Source of the DNA: Setomelanomma holmii
Taxonomy: Eukaryota > Ascomycota > Dothideomycetes > Pleosporales > Phaeosphaeriaceae
Assembly: GCA_010015745.1 (NCBI GenBank)
Contig: ML978183.1
Span: forward strand, 244,034-308,033
Direction: 5' to 3'
DNA: 64,000 bases
Position 1 is the first letter of the stretch. Each line of letters opens with the position of its first letter. The position numbers were made by a program, and so were the translations under genes. A model generated the notes under the pieces. It saw only the letters and a list, made by a program, of their open reading frames with translations. It searched no databases and was not told the origin of the DNA. Positions 37,379 to 50,011 of this stretch are shown piece after piece.

Positions 37379-37941
37379 GTATCTTCTCGTAATACATTCG
37401 AAATTCATCCAATTCGGCGGTTCCCCACTTCTCGTCTTTTGCTTTTCTAAAGTCGACATGCGGTTCAACTGCGGTTCACCTGCGGTTCAACTGCGGTGGC
37501 CGACATGTGTGGTTACTCGCGCATTAAATCTGTCAAATCTTGTCGGTGTTTCTCGGCCCATCTTTTCTCTCCGTCGCTGTCGATGCCGGAGTTGACCCGC
37601 CCTAGCGAACATGACTAACCTGGTCCCTGGTTCTCCGGCAAATTAGACGACTACGATCCATCTCCGCGCAGCTTCCCCGCGTTTTACTGGGATGGCTCCC
37701 CACAACCCGTCTAGCATGTCACTTTTTGTCACTAACTGATAAACATACCGTCATATTCGGTAAGCTCGGTAGCAGCTTCTCGGTAGGAGCTTCACCGACA
37801 GTTTTCCAATCTTAGTTTGCGGCATCTCATCATGGCAAATCACTCGGGCTTGTGTGTTCGCTCAAGAGCTCGATATAAAAGTACACAGAGGACCAGTGGC
37901 GGCACACTATTGGTAGCGAGGTACTATACTCAGCCATCAAC
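37379..37941. promoter_or_regulatory. GH78 upstream region with TATA box
   Basis: This 560-bp gap follows VPS16. A TATA sequence, TATAAAA, sits at 37874-37880, 68 bp before the start codon of the rhamnosidase. Further upstream, 37459-37497 is an 11-bp tandem repeat. No gene is seen. Confidence 0.5.
37459..37497. repeat. 11-bp tandem repeat, 3.5 copies
   Basis: The unit TGCGGTTCAAC begins at 37459, 37470 and 37481, with a partial fourth copy (TGCGGT) at 37492. The middle copy differs at one base (TGCGGTTCACC). It lies about 445 bp upstream of the rhamnosidase start codon and just after VPS16. It could be a small minisatellite or clustered protein-binding sites. Confidence 0.8.
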
Positions 37942-40135
37942 ATGAAGTCGCTTTCGCTTCTAGACGTCGTTGCATTCGTCGCTTCGACGTCTGCCATCGC
38001 TTACGACGAATACATTCTCGCGCCGAAATCACGCACTCTTCGCCCGGCGTCTGTACACAATTTCAATGGCTCTGTTACGAATCCGGAAAGTCTCACCACG
38101 AGTGCGACATTGAGCAATAGCATGACTACTTTCCAAGGCGAATCAGCGTCCGCATATGACTTCCGTATCAACATAGCTGGCATTGTAACGTTGAGCATTG
38201 CGGCTGTTTCGGATGCAAACCAATATGTTGGCGTCACCTTCTCAGAAAGCTCGCTATGGGTGTCGAATGCATCGTGTGATGCGACAGCTGATGCAGGCAA
38301 AGACGAGACGCTTTGGTTCCATGTCTCAAGTGCGGGACAATACACTGCTCCTGCGGAGAAGCAGCGTGGTGGGTTCAGATATATGACGCTCGTGCACAAC
38401 GGCACGGGAAGGGTGGATGTTAGCGCTGTGGAAGTACATTATACAGCGATGCCGCATTGGGAGGATGATGCGTTGAGGAATTATACGGGGTATTTCCATT
38501 GCGATGGTAGGATCTTTACTGGACGAGTTGATTTGGAACGGTGCTGAATTATCCTCAAGATGAACTGCTCAATCGTATCTGGTATGCTGGCGCGTACACC
38601 AACCAGATCTGCACGATTGATCCAGAATATGGGAACTCGTTGGTGCATCTTGGAGAACTCAACTCCTCGGTCTCTGATGCCACGAACGTGACTTGGTATT
38701 ACATCACTACCATTGCGAATGGGTCTTCAGTGTTGGTCGACGGTGCGAAGCGAGATCGTCTTGTATGGGCGGGTGGTAAGTCTTGACATGATCTGTATCT
38801 TTCGGGATTTGGGCACTAAAAACCGCTTCCTCCAGACATGGCCATCGCAGTGCCTGGTGTCGTCGTCTCCACCAACGATGTGATATCGATTGAGAACTCG
38901 CTGAACTCACTCTTCGACGTCCAAAACTCAAGTACTGGACAGCTTCCATATGCTGGACGACCATTCCCACTAATACTGTCCTTTACGTATCATCTTTACA
39001 CCTTGATCGGCGTGGCAGATCACTATCTCTACACGGTATGTCACGAATCCTCTAAGTGCAAGCCTCCGAAGACTGAACAAGTTAGGGCGATATTGCTTAC
39101 CTCTCCTCCCTCTGGTCCAAATACAAACTCGCACTCTCTTTCTCCCTCTCCTTCATCGACTCCTCCGGCTTCATGAACGTCACCTCCCCAGCCGACTGGC
39201 TCCGCTTCGGCATGGGCGGGCACAACATCGAAGCCAACGCGATATTGTACTACACCATCAACCAAGGCATCCAGCTCGCCACCGCGCTCAACGACACCAC
39301 CTCCATCACCAACTGGACCGCGACCGCCGCATCCATCAAAACCTCCGCAAACACCCTCCTCTGGGACTCCGCAGCCGGCATGTACCGCGACAACGAAACC
39401 ACAACCCTATACCCCCAAGACGGCAACGCATGGGCCGTCGTATCCAACCTCACCACCAACACCTCGCAAATCCAAAGTATCAGCACAAATTTGGCTGAAC
39501 GCTGGACTCCCTATGGCGCCCCCGCGCCGGAAGCCGCAGACGCCATATCCCCCTTCATTTCTGGGTTTGAATTACAAACGCACTTCCTCGCATCCAACGC
39601 CAGCGCCGCGCTCGCCCTGATGCGTCTGCAGTGGGGCTTCATGCTCGACGATCCGCGCATGACGAATAGCACGTTTATCGAGGGGTATAGCACTACCGGA
39701 GAATTACACTATGCGCCGTACTTGAACGATGCGCGTATCAGTCATGCGCATGGATGGGCGACGGGGCCGACGTCGAGTCTGACATTCTACGTAGCCGGGG
39801 TGCAGCTTTTGAGTGCGGGAGGGATGGAGTGGCGCGTAGCGCCTGAGTTGGGCGACTTGAAGCATGTGGATGCGGGGTTTAGTACGAGTTTGGGGTTCTT
39901 TGGTGCGAGGACTGAGGTTAGTGATGGGGCTTTGGAGATGGAGTTTGAGACGCCCGAGGGGACGAGTGGGGAGGTTAGGGTCCCTGCTGTGAATTGTAAT
40001 GGGACGGTCGAGATCAGGCCGGTTTGTGGGGGGTTGAGCGCGAGACGCGTGGAGGAGAGGGCTGGGGGTGTGGTGTTTGAGGGGGTTGAGGGTGGGAAGT
40101 GGAGGGTTGAGGTAAAGTGTGATGATACAGCGTGA
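37942..40135 (+). CDS. Secreted alpha-L-rhamnosidase, GH78 family
   Basis: GH78 enzymes release terminal L-rhamnose from plant glycosides and pectic polymers. Exons 37942-38506, 38560-38775, 38836-39035 and 39086-40135 join in frame to 676 residues. A signal peptide fills residues 1-20 (MKSLSLLDVVAFVASTSAIA), and many N-glycosylation sequons follow. After a beta-rich N-terminal region, the (alpha/alpha)6 catalytic part opens with LLNRIWYAGAYTNQICTIDP. It contains KRDRLVWAGDMAIA, which corresponds to the acidic R(D/E)xLxWxGD motif of GH78, and later WLRFGMGGHNIEANAILYY and SHAHGWATGPTSSLTFYV. The first intron (38507-38559) removes an in-frame stop that a simple frame scan would take for a break. 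The TATA box at 37874 suggests inducible transcription (inference). Confidence 0.88.
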
Positions 40136-40623
40136 GGCTGCAGATGGTAGTGTAACTGCAATTAATCAAATTTGCCCAAAGGCTACGCTTGGTTCCGCGT
40201 TCAAGCCATATGTCCCTTACCTCTTCTTGGCCAAGCTCATTCTCCGCCCTTTTGACGTTCCTTGGCTGACTTCGATTGTCAATTGCACAGCGTCGTGAGC
40301 GGTTTGGGAGGTCTTCAGCCAGGTTCTCTTCCTGTATTTCTCAAGGTCTCAAAGTTCCTTGTTGTCTTCTGAGAGTTGTGTGAGAGTGGCGGTGAACGAG
40401 ATGCCGCGTTCGCCAACGATGCTATTCTTGCTGTTTTTGTAAGTCCACATGATCGCAAATCTGCAAGATAGTGCAGCATCTCGGCTGCACGGTCAAATGT
40501 ACACGAATGAATTGTCCAAACGATCTATGCCCTGCCATACTGTACAGCAAAGCTCGCATGCCAAGATGATATTACACTGAAGCTCCTTCCGTACCTGTTC
40601 CCACTCTCGCTTCTGAAATGCGC
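40136..40623. other. Convergent intergenic region, no gene seen
   Basis: About 490 bp between the convergent rhamnosidase and MIC10 genes. Nothing is recognisable. Confidence 0.4.
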
Positions 40624-41154
40624 TCACGGCCTGATGACGCGTAGGCCATCTTTTGAAGGTGCCGCTGCTCGCTTGAATGACTGCTCCGTGTTAGCTCATG
40701 CCTTTGCATCTCGTGCATTGCAAGACTGACGTTGTCGCATTCTTCCCACGCTCGTCCTGCCCCGAATCCGAGCCCAACGAATGCCGGCCATGCGCGTCTC
40801 TTGAATAGGAGGACGGAGAAGACGACGCCGAAGGAGAGGCCGAGGCCTGAGCGGATGAGCATTGATGAGAGGCAGCGGTCCCACTACAAGTATATCATTA
40901 GCATCGCATTGCTAGTAGTCGCAGCTTATCGGCTCAGATGCAAGCTGATCACGCGCCAACTGGCAAAAGGTGCCAATGGCCAGCGAACTTCTTCGTGACA
41001 GTAGCAGAAAGCTTTAGATGGACGGAAAAAGCCCGAATGAAGAGTGTGGTCGTCAAGGAGCCAGGCGTCGTACCTTCTCGTTCAACAGGGCTTCGCTCAT
41101 CGGGCGGGTAGTGCGTGGGATGGGCGCGCCGGCCTTTGGTGTCTCGTCGGCCAT
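40624..41154 (-). CDS. MIC10: MIC10, MICOS subunit that bends cristae junctions
   Basis: Mic10 is a small hairpin protein of the mitochondrial inner membrane that oligomerises to form cristae junctions. Three exons on the minus strand (41154-41074, 40883-40731, 40680-40624) give 96 residues, right for the family. The N-terminus ends SEALLNEKWDRCLSSMLIR. Transmembrane segment 1 is SGLGLSFGVVFSVLLF. A positive loop KRRAW follows, and segment 2 is PAFVGLGFGAGRAWEECD. Both segments carry the glycine-rich motifs (GxGxxxG and GxGxGxG) needed for oligomerisation. Intron 1 is long for this window (190 nt, GTACGA..TGTAG). Intron 2 is 50 nt with GCTAAC. The gene is too split to stand out as an open frame. 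It diverges from URB2 over 246 bp. Confidence 0.92.
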
Positions 41155-41400
41155 GGCTATTTGTATGTGACGCAATTGGGCGGTTCGGTGCCGCGCTCGA
41201 CGTGTGGAAGGGTGTAGGATGCGGTCGGCGGTGGTGTTGATGGTGTCCAGCGGAAGCTTGGAGGTTGACATGAATCGGCCTTGGCAGGAACCACCGGCAT
41301 CCATGCGACACTGGGCCCGAGCTCAGCTTTTTTCGAGGCTGCGAAAAGCCCGTCCACTTGTTGCGCTCCTCCTGTGCCAGCATCTGCGCGAGGTGACGTG
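41155..41400. promoter_or_regulatory. Divergent promoter MIC10 / URB2
   Basis: Only 246 bp separate the two start codons, so the two promoters must overlap or lie side by side. No clear TATA box is visible. Confidence 0.55.
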
Positions 41401-44400
41401 ATGGCGCCGCCAACTTTGGTATGTATGCAACTGCCCACAACACTTTCCAGCGTGCTGATTTTGTTAGACTTCGCAAGAACAACCTGCGCCAACTCGCCCG
41501 CGCCTGCAGTCGGTGAACCAGGACTTTTCAGACCTAAACGAGCAGATCCGCCAAATTGCTCACATCATACGCCTTCCAGAAGATTGGGCGAGCACAAAAG
41601 ATGAAGAAAGCCGGTCACAATCATCAGGCCATATCGTCCGTGCTCGTGCAGAATGGGTCTTGCGCTGGGCGCTGGATAAGTTGAAGGACGAAACGGCGGC
41701 GGGCACCGAAGCACGAGGCAATCCAATCGCATGGAAACTGTTAGACTGCATGCTACACATGCTACCCGTTTCTCGCAGTGCCCCGCATTTGCGCGATGCC
41801 GGCTTCACGACGATACTCGAGCGAACTCTCTTCGAACACTTTGCGAAGGACATCGACGCTGCGCCGACATCCAGCCGCGAGGATATCGATGTGCAAGATG
41901 TTTCCGAGTCGAGCGATACCGTACAGAATGGACCGCGCCCGTCACGAAAACGCAAGCGTGGCACTAATGAGCCTTCGCCGTCCAAAAGGCCGGCGCATGG
42001 TTCATCCGACCCGTTCGTAGTGTTTACCAGCGTCAGAACTGTATTGCAGTCCATCACAGGGCTATTCACTGCTAGTGGCACTGAACATGACACGACTCAG
42101 ATGGAGCTCATGAAGATGGTATTGCGGACGGAAAGCGCACAAGCTTCGCGCATCTTGAGGTTCTGGCTCGTGGCTGTCCACAAGCTCCTTGCAAGAACCT
42201 CGTCATCAGGATTTAAGCCTCAAGATATAGTCTGTTTGACAGATTTGGCCGTGGTTCTCGAGCTCTGGGAACTTCGCATAGTAGATTCGAGCGACGCTGC
42301 TGGCGTTTCTTCCGAAGAATTCTCCAGTGAATGCCTCGTCGCCACTCTTCAGCTCGGCGAGGCACTTCTCAAGATGCACACCACAATACATGAACAGTCA
42401 GTCCGCTCAGCACTGGACAGGGCGGCACAGGCCCTTGACAAGCTTCTTGCCAAACATCTGATCTCCACCTCCAGAGCTGCATTCCTGGCAGAGAATGCGG
42501 CTGAGTCTGTTGCAGGAGAAGTGAGACATCGCGAGGCCACCGCCCTTTCTGGTCACCTTGCGCTATTACGAGCGGAGCTTCTACAGGCTACGCAGATTGA
42601 AGACGCCGGCGAGGATGTCCCAATGCATTTGGCTTTTTCGGCCAAGGCCATCCCACATCTGCTAGATCTAGCTATCCGGGCTTCACCGTCTAGGACTCCG
42701 AAAGCCCGTCTTGCCGAGAGACCTTGGATACAGGCAGTCTTCGCGTCTCTCTCCGAGTGCATAGGCTGTTCTCTGCAGTTCCCACCAGGCTTTGCAACCT
42801 CACAAACCGCAGTCATTGCGCTGCAAGACGCACTCGCAGTGCTGAAAGTACACAACATCACGATCAGCTCTGCCATATTGCAAGACCTTTTCTGGTACCA
42901 CTGTGGTGTCAAGTACCCTCAACACTCAGGCAGAGTGATACAATGGCCTTTGATAGCGGCACTTGTGAATCTTGACGCTTCCATTTTTGTTGCGGAGGCA
43001 CGCTCGACTACGACTGGCTCAAAAGATACTCCAGTCGACCTTGCAGGATTCGTCTTCGATCTGATTACGAAGACAGACTTCAAGGGTACCGGTTTCACGG
43101 ACAACGTTCAAAGCAGCGATGACCTTGGTGATGACCATGGTCGCGTAGGGAATACGCCGCGTGCAAGTCGTGGGCTCATACTCAATGGTCTCCTTGTCCC
43201 CATGATGACGGCCTTTGCGCGAAACCGAAACCTTGTTGGTTTCATTAGGAGGTGGGATAACCAGCTGGTGAGAAGCTACCGTCATGACAATCAGAGGATT
43301 CTGAAAGAGAGGACAGTGCCGATCTGGGAGGATCGAGTTCTGACGGAAGCCCTCTCGGAGGTCTTCGAGTCGTCCCTTACTCAAGGCCAGATCGCTAAGC
43401 TGCTTGGTGACCACGCGAAACGCATGGAAGAGCTGAGCCGTGCATTGCCTGTTCAGGCGGACGACAGCGTCAACTTTGGCAAGTCCTCGATATACAAGAA
43501 GGCCTGCGCTAGCGCCGTCATTATTCCAGCACTACTGGTGTCTATCCGTTCCGACGATATTACAGATGCCCTCAAACCACAGATGCACTCCTTGTTCGTG
43601 ATCTATGTCACACAAGTCCGAGACGATCGCTTCGGTCCGTCCATTCAGCTTGCTTCTGCATGGTTCACGCTCTGCCAGCTCTTGGAGAGGCTGTGGCCTG
43701 TAGAACTCCACAGCTCCTTGCAGCTGCAGCAACTACTTCTACATCCTCTTATGGAGCAGGCAAACAAAGACATGTCGACTGATCGCAAGACATCGGACGG
43801 GCGACGTATAGACTCGACCACGCGATCAGCAGCGATGTTGTTCCTGCTAGATGCATGCAATCGCTTGCAAACCGTTCGAGGCTTAGAGGAAATGGTTGCA
43901 ACGAGCATACGCAAGGTTGTGAAGAGCTTATCCACAAGTAGACTTGAAATGACCGAGCACAAGAAGATGGTGGACATTTTTTGTGCCAATTACGTTCAAC
44001 TTCTGAGCCTTCTAGATGCCGAGGCTGCCCAAACGTCACTCCTCGCCATGCTATCGAGGCTTTCGGCCTTTATTGAAGAGGCTGGCGAGTGTGTCAGCAG
44101 TCTATCTCAGGCAGTGTTTGGACGTGGAAGCTCCACTCTACATACCGCGTATGCTTCTGCCCTCGCGGATGCGCTAGACCAGAGCGAGGACCCTCGGAAA
44201 TGCGACGTCGCAGTCAAGGCTTTCCTTGATATCCAACCAGCCGCCCTGTCCCGAGAGAAGAGGGAGGCCATTCTGGATCGGCTTACATTCCTCCTGGGTG
44301 CAGCATCAGAGCCGACTGGATTGCTGAGTGTCATGGTGCAGCTCATGCAAGTACCAAATGCATCAGCCAAGATATCCACGGACGGCACTGTTCTCTTCGA

Positions 44401-45979
44401 TATCGCAAGTCAGCTTCAGAAAGACGGCGTGAGATCGCGCTCCGCCCTCGAGCAACTCCGGCGCTTATGTCAACTTACACTTGGCCACATCATACCCAAT
44501 CAGACCCAAGCACAAAGTAGAGCTTTTCTTGGCGACTATCAGAAGAAGCTCAACACCTTGACCAAGGGTACCAAGAAGGCCTCTGCAACTGCCTTGGCTA
44601 TCCTCCGAGCTACAATCTTGGAGCAAAAAGACGCCCAGCTACTCAGCGTGAAACACTACTTGGCCGTGCTGAAACAATGTCTCACCGATGATGGCTCTAA
44701 TGGTGAGGATACTGCCCAACTCGACGACGTCCTGGATGCTTTTCAAGAACTGCCACCAGCGGTGTTGGGCGATGCTACCAATTTCAATGCCACAGCGACT
44801 TGGCTACGGGCATGGATCAACGACAACGCCGATCTGGAGTCGTATATCGCTTCTCGTGGCACAGTTTCTACCGAGGTAGCTAACTATGTTGCACAACTCC
44901 ATGCAGTCTCAGGCAAATTTAAGCTTTATGCAGACGTCAAATGGCTGGTCGCACTGACTATCAAAGTCTGCCGCGAGCAAGTCGCCGACAAAGTGAAGCG
45001 GAGTGCGCTCGCAAGGCTCACGGAGAGACTCGTCGCATCGGAGTCAAGTGAAAAGCTGAGCCTCTTGCCGCTGCTTACCGAACTCTCAGATGTCGAAGAT
45101 AAAGCCGCATCCTATAGGATCCTCCAGCGTCTCATCTCGACAATACCCAACAAGGCTTCTTCGCATGTTGACCTCAAGCAAAAGGAGCTAAGTTTGTTGC
45201 CAAGATTGTGCATACTGCTCGCCGAAACCTCTAACGCTGCGAGCTTCAATGCGCTCATGGATGCTATTGATACTATTTTGAATGAGAAGTCCTTGCTCAC
45301 AAGCCAGTACAGCGTGGAGTGCGTGCTCAGCGTACTCGTCAAGCTCACGTCACGCACTAGTCCAGTGCTTCCAGCCAGCTTTGCCTGTGAGGTCTTCACA
45401 CGACTATGCGAAACAAGCCGACTGGTCTTACTTGTACACCGTAACAAGTTGGGTGGGCGATCACACCTTCTCGTTCCACTGCTTCAAGGTCTTCTTTGCT
45501 GCCTTTTCGTGCCCACCTCGGCACGTAGTGGCGCATTGCCTTTCTGGCTACGGTCAAACAAGCCAACTCAGCCCATTTGTCTCTCCGCCGCGAATGCAAG
45601 CCAGTACACGCGCCTACTTGGTACTCTGTGCAATCCACCACAATCATCGATATCAAAAGCACATCAACATTCCCGCAAGTCCAAAGATCTGAATGACCCA
45701 GTCAAAGCAGCGCGCGAGAAAACAAGTCACTTCTTATACCCGCTTTTAGCGTCATTCTGCCGCTTCCAGCTGTCCGGACGATTAAATCCTGCCGTCCGAA
45801 CCAAGCTCATGCCGGGTATGTGGGACGTTATTGGCACGGCGAGTTTGCATAAGGAGGAGCTGGATGCTATGTTTGCCGGGCTAGGTCGGAGCGAAAAGGA
45901 TGTTTGGAGAAGTGTTTGGGGCGAGTGGGAGAGCGTGCATGGGAGGAAGGAGAGGTTTGTGGGTGGGGATGATGATTGA
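41401..45979 (+). CDS. URB2: URB2/NPA2, nucleolar 60S ribosome-assembly factor
   Basis: Urb2 (Npa2) works with Npa1 in the earliest nucleolar pre-60S particles. Exon 1 (41401-41418) has only six codons, and exon 2 (41468-45979) holds the rest, giving 1,509 residues. The intron (41419-41467) has GTATGT..GTTAG. The join yields MAPPTLTSQEQPAP, leading to RPRLQSVNQDFSDLNEQIRQ, which matches the start of fungal Urb2. The protein is helical throughout with a basic KRKRG segment near residue 165, possibly nuclear-localising. The C-terminal domain has TRLLGTLCNPPQSSIS, AAREKTSHFLYPLLASFCR and GRLNPAVRTKLMPGMWDV, as in the Urb2/Npa2 family domain. No internal damage. The 246-bp gap to MIC10 means a shared promoter region. 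Confidence 0.88.
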
Positions 45980-47215
45980 TGATATGGCGAAGTATGTAGT
46001 GTATACAAGATCACTTAAGCAAGGAGAGAAAGTCCAAGAGAATCATACCAATTCACGAAAACTCTTCGAGTTGGCACGAAGAAAGCCAAGTGAGAACAAT
46101 CGACAAGAAGGAAGGACTCCGACTGAGCTATATGTACGATACAGGCAGTCCTGACAGGAAAAACTGGTGTCTCGTTTTACTCGATCTCATCGAATAACAC
46201 GGAGCAGCTGCAGGCTCTGAATTGGCAGCCCCAGCTCTCCATCCTACCCCACTGGCTTTATCTTCATAAGGCTGGGCGGGCTTACCCACTCAGCTTTAGC
46301 GCACCAGCCGACGACCATCAAGCAACGTCCAAGCCCTCGAGATGCAACGTCGCGGCCACTGCGTTGAAAGACAGGTTCCTCCGGGGTCAGAAAAGCACAT
46401 TGACATATTTGCATCGAGTCACATTCCAATGGAAGATTCTATAATCTGAGCTCCTATCACGGAGACAGCAGTGCTGGGGCTGGTGTTGTGGTCTTGGGGC
46501 ACGCGATCACCGTCAGGAAGCTTGAATACATGTGCGTCATGCGCATCTTCGTCCCAATGGCACGCAGCGATGCCGCAGACTCTTCCATGTCTGAATCGAC
46601 ACAGACCCGGTGCAGATGGCAGATGCATCACAAGTTTCGCTTGCCAGAGCCTGGTCGGCGAATACGACCCTTCAATGTTTACGCTGAGCTCAACACATGC
46701 GGCTTATCGCAAGTCTCTCTCCCTGCTTCACGCGATAAGAGACGGCCCTACCAGTCTGCGTCGCTTGCCTCCACGTTCCTGAACCACCCGCAAACGCGTG
46801 CAGTGGATCTCAGACATAGTCTCAGGCGGACCTGATAGCATGGAGGACTTCAACATGGCCGTGGGCGCTCAACTTCATAGCTTACATTCGCAGATCTCGA
46901 GACCCTAATTGGATCTGCCATAACGCACACAGTGAGCCCGTGCCACTGTACCCTACCGGTACCACCCTTCGCTCAGAACTAGTCTCTGGGCAACATGTAT
47001 CCCGAACGCGTCCCGCTAATCCAACACCAAGACTCACAAGAGCCAGGACCAAGACATGCAACCGCAAAAAATGACGTGGGGGAGCATTTTGGCCATGGGC
47101 TGGATTCCTACCAAGCAACCGCATCGAGCAGTCGAACCCCAAGCTTCATAAGACCCGTCGCGACCTCTACTGTTCTGCATTCAAGCGACGAACCGTCAGT
47201 CTCCTCGCGTCGATC
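45980..47215. other. Intergenic 1.2 kb, no gene seen
   Basis: Nothing recognisable between URB2 and the permease gene. Two overlapping frames around 46471-46835 are of random composition. Upstream elements of the permease should lie in the right part. Confidence 0.4.
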
Positions 47216-49469
47216 ATGGAGAAACTCAGATCCTCCAAGATTGCTCACTGGAGCAACAAGCTCGCTGTGGCGTCAGAGCCGGGTCTCACCACGGCACAGC
47301 TCATGCTTTACAATCACGACCTTAAACCGGTCGAGCCAGAAAGACGTCAGTGGGGTGCCTGGAACTTCGTGGGTTTTTGGGTCGCGGACAGCTTCAATAT
47401 TAACACCTGGATGATAAGCTCGTCCAATATTGTAGACGGCTTGAGCTGGTGGCAGAGTTGGATCTGCGTCTGGGTATGGATTCCTCTTTGCTATATGACT
47501 CTATTGCTAATGTGAGCAGCTCGGATACTCGATCGCAGCTTGCTTCGTTTGCATGACTGGAAGAATCGGTGCGACGTATCACATCTCCTTCCCAATAGTG
47601 AACCGCGCAAGTTTTGGCATCTGGGGAGCTCTCTGGCCAGTCTTCAATCGGGCAGCAATGGCTTGCATATGGTATGGAGTTCAAGCATGGATTGGAGGCA
47701 CTTGTGTCTACTTGATGATTCGGTCCATATGAAACAATTGGCGCAACGTGGGTACTTTGCCGCCACTACACAAGATGCTCCGCTAATCTTCAGCAGGACG
47801 AAGGTAATGGCGATGGTGGTATTCTCAACGGAATACCGAACTCGGGGACCAACACCGTTGCATTCGTGTCGTTCTTCCTTTTCTGGGTGGGGTCGCTGCC
47901 GTTCATCTACCCTCCAGTGCATAAGATAAGGCACCTCTTCACGGTCAAAGCATATGTTGTCCTTACCGCCGGCATTGCGTTCCTCATCTGGGCTATAGTC
48001 AGGGCAAAGGGGATTGGTCCTATTGTCCACCAGCCAGGGACAGCGAAAGGTTCTGCGCTAGGATGGCTGATGGTGAGAGGCATCATGAGCGCTATCGCGA
48101 ACTTCGTAAGTCAGATCAACGTACGAATTTTATGCGAGACGAACACTAACCTGATACACTACTTCTCAGGCCACTTTGATCGCCAATGACCCCGACTTCG
48201 CGCGTTTCGCTCGTAAACCTTCTGACGCTCTCCTCCCGCAGCTCTTGACCATCCCCATCGGATTTGCGGTCACTTCGTTCATCGGCATCATAGTCTCATC
48301 ATCTTCTGCAGTCATCTTCGGTGAAGCAATTTGGAACCCACTGAACTTGCTCGAGAGCTTCCTGAAAGAAGAGGGAGCCGGTGCAGGCCAGAGGTTCGGA
48401 GTGTTGATCATAGCTGCCGCATTTACACTAGCCCAACTCGGAACAAACATTGCTGCCAAGTCCATTTCTGCAGGCACCGATATGACCGCACTGGCGCCTC
48501 GCTGGATCAGTATTAGACGAGGCGATTATGTCTGCGCACTCGTTGGCATTGTCATGTGCCCCTAGCAGCTGCTGAAGGACACGAATAGCTTCACCACGTA
48601 CTTGTCTGCGTACTCGGTGTTCCTATCGTCGATTGCAGGAGTCATGATCTCTGACCACTACATGGTAAGGAAAGGATATCTGCAAATCAAGGATTTGTAC
48701 TCTGGAAAGAGGACGGGGCCATACTACTACACGCTGGGCTTTTACTGGCGCGGGTATGCTGGTAAGTGGGATTTATGGTCGACCTCGTACAAGATCAACG
48801 ACCCTAGAGCTCTATTCTGATCATGTGAGGACTATGCTGACTTTCTCTAGCTTACATTGCTGGTGTTGCCATCAACTTAGTCTGCTTCGTAGGTGCCATT
48901 GGCAAGCCAGTACCGATCGGTGCGAGACGTATTTACGATCTGTAAGTGTCACTTCTCGCCCATGGACACAAGTGCTGACTCTGCCCAGCAACTTCTTCGC
49001 GGGATTCCTAGTTGCTTCAATCTCATACTGGGCCCTCTGCAAGATCTCGCCCATCCCAGCAACAAGCGACACCTGGATGGAGGTCGGCGACGAGATCACG
49101 GATATCTCAGTGGCATATCATGACAACGGCAATGACCGTTATGATGAAGAGGTTATGCACGGTGGTAACGGTAAAGGCGCCGAGGAGCCAAAGGGCGAGG
49201 CTGTGCACTCGAAGAATTTCTGTTCGAACCTCAGAAGCTTACGGCGTACGCCAGAAACACCCCAATGCCTTAGACGAACGACGAATGGAGACATATCAAG
49301 CCTGATGGAGGCTACCGCCTGTCTCTATATCAACGATACCAATCTGTTTGCTACCCGAGCTTTATCTCACTGTCTGCGACCTGACCAAGTAGCCTCTGCT
49401 GTTCGAAGGTTGGCCTTCGGCCTTGCGATGCACATGTGCAGTTTCCAAAAAGGCGAGTCGTCATGCTGA
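47216..49469 (+). pseudogene. NCS1-family (uracil/allantoin-type) permease with two in-frame stops
   Basis: NCS1 permeases import nucleobases, allantoin or related compounds across the plasma membrane. Six exons can be joined: 47216-47473, 47520-47747, 47794-48105, 48170-48761, 48851-48941 and 48989-49469. Family hallmarks include HDLKPVEPERRQWGAWNFVG, SFNINTWMISSS, GRIGATYHISFPIVNRASFG, PNSGTNT, and RFARKPSDALLPQLLTIPIG. Two stops sit where relatives have tryptophan: TGA at 47730-47732 in MIRSI*NNW, and TAG at 48563-48565 in VMCP*QLL. The first truncates the protein near residue 156, so no full carrier can be made. Outside these, frame and splice sites are intact, which suggests recent loss. 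The C-terminal tail beyond about 49230 has no recognised pattern and may run on artificially. Confidence 0.85.
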
Positions 49470-50011
49470 ACAATTATCGTTTGTTGCACCTTGAACACAC
49501 ATCAACCTCCGATCTCAAGACTGGGTTCGTCCCTTAGTCTCTCTGGAACGCCACGCTTACGAGGCACGTCAAAATCTGGTCAACCGATCGTCATCCCGCA
49601 TATTCCATAGCGTCTATGAATTGCATATCTGGGGTACTGCACGGCCTGACCATCTTTGCTCCTTCTGGCTCGGTACTACAAGAGCCGGCATGGAGGCTGT
49701 GTATTGGCGACTCGGATATAGTGGGCGCTGACCAGTCATGATTAGCCGGTCCGGTAACAGCACCACGATAGAGTGCAGAGTAATCATCATCCACTATCGC
49801 ACTTATCTGAGGTTGGTGACCTGTCGCACTGTCTCGTGGTGATGATTGGCGAGAATGGAAGTGTGACCTGGAGGTATATTGCGTCGGGTGGGAAGGTGGG
49901 CAGAATTGGTGACAGCGCAACGCCAGGGAGTATATAAGGAACGACACCTTGGTCTTGCAAGAACACGTACGAAGCCATCGCCACAGAATTTCAGTCAAAA
50001 GCCAGAACAAG
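49470..50011. promoter_or_regulatory. AA9 gene upstream region with TATA box
   Basis: About 540 bp upstream of the lytic polysaccharide monooxygenase gene. TATATAAG lies at 49931-49938, 81 bp before the start codon, a good TATA box. No other gene is seen. Confidence 0.55.

Noticed and set aside
38507..38559. Apparent stop breaking the rhamnosidase gene
   Set aside because: A 53-nt GTAGGA..CAAG intron removes it and restores HCDDELLNRIWYAGAY, so the gene is intact.
41560..42093. A 177-codon frame antisense to URB2
   Set aside because: It is a shadow of the URB2 coding frame and has no independent support.
46471..46835. Overlapping frames of 103 and 115 codons upstream of the permease
   Set aside because: Random composition, overlapping in two frames, with no family resemblance.
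47748..47793. A third possible break in the permease (a TAA at 47783-47785 and a shift)
   Set aside because: It lies in a clean intron (GTGGGT, GCTAATC, CTTCAG) that joins WRN to QDEGNGDGG in frame.
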